Positions 55,726 to 64,000 of a stretch of DNA of 64,000 nucleotides are shown in pieces. Source of the stretch: Isoetes taiwanensis. Taxonomy: Eukaryota > Streptophyta > Lycopodiopsida > Isoetales > Isoetaceae. The stretch lies in assembly GCA_021234155.1 (NCBI GenBank), contig JAJEKV010000072.1, forward strand, positions 248,001-312,000, read 5' to 3'. Every line of letters starts with the position of its first letter. Position 1 is the stretch's first letter. Both the position numbers and the translations under genes were made by a program. The notes under the pieces were generated by a model. That model saw only the letters and a program-made list of their open reading frames with translations. It searched no databases and had not been told where the DNA came from.

Positions 55726-56390
55726 GAACATGCAGGATTTGAACCTGCACTTTTTTTTTGGCCCTGTGTCCAGTGCCCGCACGATAGAAGGATGCTGACC
55801 ATAACGACTATAGGATGCCCTTTTTTTTTTGACAATCATGTCATGCAACAATAGCCAATGGGTTTTGAACCTGGACAAGGGGACACCCATATCCAATGGT
55901 CTAACCACCAGGCTATGATCACCATGGCATAGATCATCCATGCCACCCAATAATGGTCAGTGGGATTTGAGCTTGGACAGGGGACACCCATATCCAACAG
56001 CCTAACCACTAGACCACTACTGCGATAAGCACTTCTCATAGATCAATCATGCCACCCATCGATAGCAAGTGGGGTTTGAGCCCGCCACTTGAGCCTGGGC
56101 GGGGAATACCCGTAACCAGTAGCCTAACCACTATACTGCCAATGCGATAAGCATTTCTGCTATGTAAGTAAAGGGAATCCCATAGTAACTATGTAGCACG
56201 TCGTCTATTGAACAGGCTATATATGTATAGGTATGCACATGTGCTTTATTGTTTTGAGATGGATATCTCATTTCCTTCCTTTTTTTTCTTTTTTTTTAAC
56301 CACCCAATGATAGTCAGTGGGTTTTGATCCTGGCTAGGGGCCACCTATAACCAAAGGATTTACCACTAGGCCATCACCGCGATGGATGGT
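55726..56390 (-). repeat. Cluster of five tRNA-derived repeats
   Basis: Five degenerate units read as tRNA-like on the minus strand. Each carries a B-box-like GGTTCAAAWCC (plus-strand positions near 55735, 55859, 55970, 56072 and 56317) and an A-box-like segment of TAGYNTGGTGGTTAGAC type. Units two to four are adjacent, with a period of about 100-110 bp. Short T runs at unit edges are A tails on the minus strand. They look like amplified SINE heads or decayed tRNA genes; none folds as a full tRNA. Confidence 0.6.
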
Positions 56391-56426
56391 TTTTATTTGT
56401 TCACTTTGATCAAACATGGTCGAGGG

Positions 56427-56698
56427 AAATCCCGTTATAATCAAACAGCACATCATGTATCACACGGGCAGGTAATAATACCTGTTAAAGTATAGGAAAA
56501 GTATCTTATTTGAAGTCCAGTTGACTTATGACGTACTTGCTTAACCTGTAACTGAAAAGGAAAATCTTGTTATAATCAAACAACACGTCATCTATCACAC
56601 GGGCAGGCAATAGTACCTGTTAAAGTATAGGGGAAGTACCTTATATGAAGTCCAGTTGACTTATGACGTACTTGCTTAATTTGTAACTAAAATGCAAG
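56427..56698 (+). repeat. 136-bp tandem duplication
   Basis: AAATCCCGTTATAATCAAAC starts copy one (56427) and AAATCTTGTTATAATCAAAC copy two (56563). The copies agree at about nine of ten bases, through CAGTTGACTTATGACGTACT. No open frame. Confidence 0.88.
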
Positions 56699-56884
56699 GA
56701 AACATGTTTGTGATACCGCCTTACTTGAACTCCAGTTCTCTATCATTTTCCTGTGGAAGGGTAATGAGGGAGTTATATGCAACCGCCACTTACTGCAGTG
56801 GTGGAAATTCCTTCAAATTTGTTAGCAAGGTAACACACATACAATGATATTTGTATGATATGCTAGAGGAAATGTACCTTTTTG

Positions 56885-59640
56885 TTAGAGTAGCTCCTTG
56901 TAGATGACGTTCAAAGTACTTGTGGTCGTGTTCTCTGGGGAGAGGAGTATTAGCAGGTCTTGTCTGTTTCATACACGGGTAAAGGCCGTATATAACTGGC
57001 CATGTGCAAAGACATTCATGAGCAGATCAATGACCACTCGATCCAATGTTAAACCCTGACAGCTATTAAACGTGGTACGATAGTCGGAGTGGTAATTGTC
57101 GTCGATGAATAGTCCATGGGTGGTTTTCTGGTTGATAGAAGAAATCTGTTTTGGAAATCGGGTACATGTTCCCTTCTGGATCACCTAAAACCCTCACCAT
57201 TACAAACTTCTCATGCATCGATTCAATCACAACTCTAGCATTCTTCACAAGTCCCTTCTCCATGTCTAATCGTTTCATCACATGACATATCGCCCCCACC
57301 TTAAGTGTGAGTTCATGATTGGGAATCCCAGAGTGTGTGAAATTATTCAAGAAATCCGATGTTGCGTAGGGATGGTCATGAATAAGTTGGTCTTGTTCGG
57401 TTATATGATCATGGTTGTAATACAACTTATCCTGGTTAGGAACCCTGTTTAAGACCCGACCATTGAAATCGTCAACGTGCCTGTTGATTGGAGCGAGGGA
57501 AATTCGTTTGTTACATTCGATTGGATCGTGGAGGATATTTGTTGGATAGAGGAATTCAACTGTATCTGCAATGTTTGTAGTTATGTTGAATAAATCCAGT
57601 TCTCCCCAATATTGTCAACAAAATGCATGAGCTCTGGATCTCCTGCATTTCGTATTGGTTGATGCAACCTCAACACGCGAAAGACTTTCCATAACGACGA
57701 TGATTTTATAGATGCACTGAATGCTGCAATCCCCTCCCCCCCACCCTTTACTACAGGTGCGACTTGCCTAAAATCACCAGCAGCTATGAAATGTTTTCCA
57801 CCAAAAGGAAGACTGTTTCCACACAGTCGTTGCAACACATGATTTACGCTTTCTATTACGGCCTTATTGGCCATTGGAAACTCATCCCAGATAATGACCT
57901 TAGCCGCAGCGATGAGTTGTGTTGCTCCTGAATCGGGGTCTAACATCGAATGTAGCCCAGCATTATTTTCAATTACAGGGATCTGAAATAGGGAATGTGT
58001 CGTTCGCCTGCCTGCATATAGTCGGGCTGCCAGTGCTGTTGTACCACATGGAAGGACTATGCCTCTGTTGCTGCGTATGAGAAAGCATATGCATTTCAAA
58101 ACAAATGTTTTCCCTGTGCCAGCTTTTCCATCTACAAATATAGGGCCATTGCTTAGAGGAGATTCCAACAATTGTTTTATGAAATGAAATATTTCTAGTT
58201 GGTTATCATTCATCATACTTGACATTTGAAGCATAGATTCTAGGTACGATACGTGGTCAGAAAAGTTTGCTAGCTCGTGCATCACATCTCTGCCAATACG
58301 ATGTTGCAATTGCAACCCAAACGCCATGATGTTAGTCCCATGTTGAACGAGAATATTATTGACTAAGTGCAGAGATTCATTGAAAGCAATTACATCATCA
58401 TTTGGATATTCGTCTAATAAGTCAAGGCTCATAGGCACCTGAAACTTGGTCCATAAATTGACTGCTGGTCCCTGATCAAGTATTAACATGGCAAAAAGAA
58501 AACGTAGCTGCGTTGGACTCAATGATAGAGAAGTTGCCTCTTCCATAACTAACATTGCTTCATTGTGTGCCGCAAGCAAACCCCCCGTTTCTGCAGCCTG
58601 TTGATATATCTCATAAGTTTGATCATTAACCCTCTTTAATTCATCTCACGTCCTGGCCGGACGGTGCAACAAAATTTGTCTTAAGTAGAACGCCTCGCCG
58701 ACCTTAGGTAATAGTAAACGTATTCTACATACTAATGGTTGTCTAATCCTTTTCCTCACGATGCTTTGTGTAATTCCTTCTTGCTCTTGTTCTACATATG
58801 ATCCAGATTCAGATGCTAACGATGGGTTAAAGGGTGTTAACGTATACTGTTCGTAGTATTGAATATAAGTCAGCGTATCGAATACATGATCAGGCGGTCG
58901 TAAGAAGTATCGGTCCAACAATGATCTTGTATTTGGTCGCAATAGATGCAAAGGTAGACATTTAACAGCAAGGGACTTGTTCGTTATGTCGTATGACATT
59001 ATTATCCAAGATGCCTCCATGGCCGAAAGGTATCGTGCCCTTAAGTACTCACATATCTCATCTCTAGGAACCGATGCAGTAGTATGCGTCTGCGGAATGT
59101 TTTCAGAGCAATGACTTGTATTGAGATTTGTATGCTCACCACTCGCTTGTGTATCTCGTGTGATTGGAACTCTCTGTTGATCAAGGCCCGATGACATCTC
59201 CGTGTTTGTATGCCTCTCTTGAGTAATTTGGAATCTTGCAGTATCAAAGCCCTTATATATGTAACCATAGAGATAAGAGAAGACATGCACGGTGGATGCG
59301 ATGTCAACCATAATATGCCAATCGAGTTCATGAAGCAAGAATGCATTATATGGAACTATCCACGCGTCATCTACACTCCTCCTCCTATATTGCACGTACC
59401 CTTTTGAGTCAAGGTGTGTCGTTGGATTAACTAGTTTTGGATAGTTATAGCAGCAAGAAGCACCACGTGGGGAGCATCTATTAGAATGTCTATGAATCAT
59501 AAATTTTTGGACATGCGCTCGAATAATTGGATCACTTGGTAGTTCTGCAGATATAATTTCATCACACATTCTATTGGTATATCTGGTTCGGTACGTAACA
59601 CAAGATGCGAATCCGGTAATCCTCGCTTCTGAAACTCTAC
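56885..59640 (-). pseudogene. Helitron Rep/PIF1-type helicase, N-terminus missing, frames broken
   Basis: Remnant of the rolling-circle transposase of a Helitron. The Rep-linker part (59640-58646) shows YNAFLLHELDWHIMVDIAST, YGYIYKGFD and CEYLRARYLSAMEASW. The helicase part (58579-57581) has Walker A GKAGTGKT, Walker B IIWDEFPM, GDFRQVAPV and LHQPIRN. The end (57425-56885) has NSCQGLTLDRVVIDL, QLYTAFTRV and a final IYKELL stop. Breaks: an in-frame TGA near 58646, a shift near 57585, another near 57070, and a TGA near 56957. The HUH nuclease domain is absent: the frame meets a Helitron 3' end at 59656. No intact copy is needed to account for it, so it is not active as read. Confidence 0.9.
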
Positions 59641-59655
59641 TACTGTTATTATATA

Positions 59656-59684
59656 CTAGAAACGTGTGCCCGGCGATGCCGGGC
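59656..59684 (-). mobile_element. Helitron 3' terminus (hairpin and CTAG)
   Basis: On the minus strand the stem-loop GCCCGGC-ATC-GCCGGGC (59684-59668) is followed by eight bases and then CTAG, with T next. This is the standard Helitron 3' end inserted between A and T. The Helitron it ends would extend to the right of 59684. It lies exactly where the Rep coding sequence to the left is cut off. Confidence 0.8.
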
Positions 59685-62600
59685 ATTTTCATGGACGCAT
59701 GACTAAGTAGACCTAATAGAGTTTGTAGGTGGAATAAATAGTTGTAAATATAATTGTTAATGTAATGGAGTGCCAAGTGTAAAGCATTATAGCAGATCCA
59801 ATGCATAGTGGAGTGTAGCGGGAAATTGGATATTAGCATTGTAAGCACATGAATTGTAATTGATGTGTGCGCATGTGCATGCGTGTGTGTTTGTAGTATC
59901 TAGTCTATATACTGATTGATGGTGAAAAACGTTCTTGTAAAAATCATATTGTCGCAACATATAAATAATAGAGTCAAAGTTGTAGAACAATAGATAGGGT
60001 TTGTGGCTGTTGTTCAAGATCATGAAAGATGTTTAGCAATACTAAACATGTTTAGCAATACTAAACATATGTGCAACATACATTCTAATGTGTCTATATG
60101 ATTATATGTGGAGTCTATAATAAATGTGTGGAAGTTGTGGAAGTGTCAATTGACCAATCATTCTTTCGAGTTGTGATTAATTTAATGAAAAACCTTATAT
60201 TGGCATTGGTTAAAAACCTTAAAATGGCACTAAAATTTGTGTAAAAAAGGCTACTATATATGCAAAATCAAGTAATAAAAATATTGATGCAAAACCAAGT
60301 AATAAAAAACATTGATGCAAAACCAAGTAATAAAAAACATTGACTTGGAGAGTTTTAACAAACAACTATTAATATAGAATGGAATGGAATAATATTTTAT
60401 CTTGAGAGCTAATAGTGCCAATATAGAATGGAATAGTACTTTTATCTGATCACTAATTCAGGTTTCAAAATCAGTGAGTGCAAGAAGCAACTTGTAAGAA
60501 ACGTTCTCTCTATTATAGACGTGTTTAAGATAATGTGCTCCACACATTTCAAAGGAATCAAATGTCATGGTATTGAGGGCAAGATGACATGCAACAGCTG
60601 ATATATACTCGAATTCCATAAGGCTCGAAGTTGGCATCCATTTTCAAAATTGCTTGCTATTTATGGGTGGGTTTGAAGATGCTTTTTTTAATTTGTCTGA
60701 ACATGCGATCAATGAGTGCAACCTCTATTACGAACCCTAAATAATAGAATTCAACGATGATTGAAGACAATTAAAATAATGAAGCCTCTATTGAAATTAG
60801 CATTTGAGTATTTTGAGCAAGAAGGATTCAGACCTCTGCAATAATGTTGAACCAACTTTAAAATGGATATGAGCCTTCGCTCCACTGCAAAGGCTCTCAA
60901 AAAGGCTCTCCTGCAAACAAAATTATAGCTTAGTCTAATTGAGGATGCTAGATGTCACAAATAAAGAGCAAAACGCAAGTAAAAAACACTTCATGCACAC
61001 TTAGATGATCCACATCATAAAGGTAACATAGTCAACCCTAGCTTTTCTACGCCAAGCTCCATTGGAATTAAGGACATGAAAGAAGCTAATAAAGCCCCTC
61101 AGTCAGAATCATGAGCTAATTTTTGAACCATGACAAAAGAAGCCAACCAAGAGCTCCCCAGATTCCATGAATGCGCTTAGGCTTTCAAAGTTTTTGCGGT
61201 GTAAGCGAATAGGAGACAACACAAATCCATGCATGAGTTTCCCCATATCAAGAAGCTTTTACAGCCTAATGCAGAGGCTGCCTAAACATATATAGCTCTA
61301 TCATATCTCACTGTCTCTCAATTTCTCCACAATATCCTGCAAAATAAACCATAGCATCTTATGAAGGTCTTGAGCTTAATATATCTATCACCAAGCATAT
61401 GAGATTTAGACACAGGCTTAACAATGTTGAACAACACTTGTCATGATAAATATTGTAAAGCCTCGTCACCATATACATCAATACATAGATATACAACATT
61501 TGTCATCATGATAAATAAGTTTTTAAAGCTTCATCACCATATACATTAATACGTAGATATACATCAACGAAATACTCCAATACATGGTTTATGCATACTT
61601 TCATTCCGTTCCATTATTTTTAGAGTTATAGAAGAATTAACTTACGAAGGCAGGAACCAAGGTAAGATCATTTGTCAGCAAAACATATCGCATACTCTCT
61701 ACCAACTGCAAATATGTTTCTCATATATTTAACTCTCTCTACAACTTGTTAGTGAATAGATCTCTTGACAACTTGTGTGCTTCTACTTTTAGGCTAGAAA
61801 GGTGTCGTATACTCATTAGTCTGCTACAAAGAATACATGTATGCTATCTTATGAGCCCTTACAATGCTTTCTCAAATGTCCATTCGGAATGTAAATTAAA
61901 TCATAACAATGAAAAGCAAAGCACCATACAAATCGTGCAGTTATATCCAAATGGGACAATGTGAATAGAAAAGGTTCTTGATTAATACCTAAGAACTTGG
62001 AAATACGACTTTTGATTACACAGTGATTCAATCTTAAATGTTATCATAATTTCACAGTGGCATGAGATAGCCAATTACAGTCACCTCAATTCAACTCCCT
62101 AACTCTATAATGAAACTGACATTCTAATAGATGTTTATTAAATCCACTAAATGTTAATGGCATTCACCATGCCAATGCATAGCAGGAGGTCTTTTAGATT
62201 GGGTTCAAAAGGCTCCAACGTATTCTCCAAACAGTGATTCCAAGGGGCAATAAGATACTTTTGTTCAAGAAACTCTTTTGATCTATTTTATGTTGATATG
62301 CAGATGTGAAAGCCTTGAAATGAAGAACGAACTAACTTTATAGAGAGAGATAATTACCTGGTTCTTGGATTGCATATCAGATCATTGTAAAGTATCAACA
62401 ACTTCAAAAGCATTGCTTCATAAACCTTGCAGATATGTCAAAGCACTTGCAGATTCCCTTCTTGTGGTAGGCAATGCCTGTGTTTACATAATAAAGCACC
62501 AGTATTTATGAGATGAATATGGAACACTGGGTTAACTGGATTAAAACAATCGTTTGAGACTAACTGTAAGAAAACTTGATCTACACGAAATACCCACAAC

Positions 62601-64000
62601 AAAAAATGGAACAATCCGTTAACCAGCTGCAGAAAATAAAATGACAGCAAATCTGACCACGAACAGAAACACAGACAATAAATACAAATTTGGAGTTCCA
62701 AAGAACCTGAAGGCTGGAAGTGAACCGAAAAATTAGGACCAATATTTTAAATGATGAATAGTGCCGAGGAAGTTGGAAATGCCAGTTATGAAGCTGGAAT
62801 AGCATGGGCTGCAGAGCATATACCTTTTGGGCAATGTAGAGAAAATACACTATGATTACATACTCTAACAAATATTGTACTTACAAAGTTGTCGACCACC
62901 GGATCATTGCAGCCACATTACAAATGATCTTGCAAAAGGGACATTGATCCAGCTCTTGCGTCTTGTGCCAATATGGGCTCTAGCATTCTCACAATAAATG
63001 GTGATGTCAAATTGACATGGAGCCTAAAAAGTAATGGATGAAGTAATGAGTCACGAGAATTGAGGCCCAAATTCGGACCTTATCAAGCGGCTCAAGTACT
63101 CACAAAGAGCAAAGAGGATAAGGAGGGGAAGATTATACATAACAAATAGACATCCCTTGAATCAAAGAGGCTCCGACGAAAAGATCTGCCCTGGATCTTA
63201 TTGGTCTCTTGATTGGCATGGCTTCATCTTTTGATGCACGGCATGCTAGCTACAAAAGTATGTTATTTATTGACGTAAACAAATCCATTAGATGGTTATA
63301 GACTTCATTACCGATTGCAACCATAAGACCTCATGATTGACGGCTCTCATACTCTAATGATACCAAGGATTGATATCAGGGATTGAAAAGAACAGCAAGG
63401 TATATGTCTATCCTGTAATTGATGTTAAGCCCGCATAAGAAAAGGATCTTAAACCTGTAGCTCCAAATGGCAAACTCCAGTTGCTGCTTCTCAAACCAGG
63501 ATATGAAGCCTTCTTACAAAAATAGTATGCATACCTCGAGAAACAAATTAGATGATCAGGAAGCTACAACATAAATGGACAAAGACCAGCATAACCCAAC
63601 CATCTATAATCAGAAGCTACTGAGTGCTGCACTTGGTTTACAGCTGCATACTGGCTTTGAGAATGTCTCAAGACAGGGAGCAAAAATAGCTAGCCAGAAA
63701 AAATAACATCCTTTAATAGCCAGCACAACAACTCAACCTTAGAATGATAAACAGAATTAGAAGCTGGATCTCATAAATAAACCTTGCTAATAAGAAACAA
63801 TAATTACCAAGTTCCTTGTGTCCAAGTCCTAGACATTATTGCAAGCTTGCAAATAGAGTACAGGAGGAAAAAATCCACTCACCAGATACTGTTGTTACTA
63901 ATCCCGGTCTGGAATCTCTAAGCAAGAACAACAGTATGCCTTTCTATATATCTACTCTCATGCATTGTACCCTTTATTAGTCCAACTAATAAATCAGTTA
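59685..64000. other. AT-rich region, probable Helitron interior, no gene recognised
   Basis: No convincing coding region on either strand. Small features: two adjacent hairpins ATGTTTAG-CAAT-ACTAAACAT near 60029-60068; a repeat of about 28 bp in three copies (60260-60342, ATGCAAAACCAAGTAATAAA); a direct repeat of about 65-70 bp (61437-61498 and 61499-61568, both with CACCATATACATYAATAC). A minus-strand stretch near 63000-62880 looks exon-like, with a GTAAGT donor-like site, but is not identified. If the Helitron ending at 59656 is large, this may be its body; its 5' end is not in view. Confidence 0.4.

Noticed and set aside
55732-55748. GCAGG-ATTTGAA-CCTGC next to CTAG as a Helitron 3' end
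   Set aside because: The hairpin is a tRNA T-arm, the base after CTAG is C instead of T, and four similar tRNA-like units follow.
60260-60342. Three repeats of 28 bp considered as a CRISPR array
   Set aside because: The repeats are directly adjacent with no unique spacers, in a plant genome context; simple tandem repeat.

Overview
The window reads as nuclear DNA of a land plant with a large, repeat-rich genome. Evidence: a spliced plant-type TDP2-like gene, a PLS-type PPR gene remnant, a plant tRNA-Val(AAC), L1-type LINEs with poly(A) tails, chromodomain Ty3/gypsy elements primed by initiator tRNA-Met, a Helitron with a PIF1-type helicase, and several MITEs. The style of the PPR repeats recalls fern PPR proteins, but that is only an impression. 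Only two loci look intact: the TDP2-like gene (32388-34228, minus, five exons) and the tRNA-Val (34345-34418, plus).

Layout. 1-3763: a 5'-truncated LINE ending in poly(A). 3764-5354: a decayed copia gag with its primer binding site, minus strand. 5355-25141: a nested LTR structure. An old minus-strand Ty3/gypsy element (E2; LTRs at 5355-5906 plus 19084-19748, and at 23704-25141) was hit inside its left LTR by a 13.2-kb plus-strand Ty3/gypsy chromovirus (E1; 5907-19083). E1 has 1.57-kb LTRs and a perfect 5-bp target duplication. 25142-29302: mostly featureless, with a LINE endonuclease remnant and tandem repeats. 29303-31520: broken PPR gene. 31975-32096: Mutator-type MITE. 32388-34228: TDP2-like gene. 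34345-35596: tRNA-Val plus two decayed copies. 36880-37700: unknown degenerate coding remnant with minisatellite. 39272-45130: GC-rich non-L1 LINE on the minus strand, carrying a hAT-type MITE. 45584-46681: bacterial-type NADP-glutamate dehydrogenase pseudogene, split by another MITE. 46718-55594: full-length L1-type LINE with ORF1, ORF2 and an overlapping ORF3, containing a second LINE. 55649-56698: CACTA-like end, tRNA-derived repeat cluster and a 136-bp duplication. 56885-59684: Helitron helicase remnant and a Helitron 3' end. 59685-64000: AT-rich, no gene recognised.

The main discovery is in E1. Between its 5' LTR and gag it carries two extra internal transcription units, each with a TATA box about 110 bp before an ATG and a pair of inverted-repeat elements upstream. 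The first unit encodes a histone H3-family protein. It starts MARTKQTARK, the exact start of histone H3. After a long charged region it ends in an H3 histone fold whose diagnostic residues (LLIP..PF, a lengthened loop 1, TLMRxD) point to the centromeric variant CENH3/CENP-A. The same element encodes an integrase with a chromodomain, the class of domain that reads histone H3 tails. A chromovirus carrying its own CENH3-like histone is, as far as I know, not described. The second unit's product is unknown. Reading frames in E1 are broken by many small indels, although its LTRs share long identical stretches; the breaks cluster at CG-rich motifs, so part of the damage may be sequencing or assembly error.
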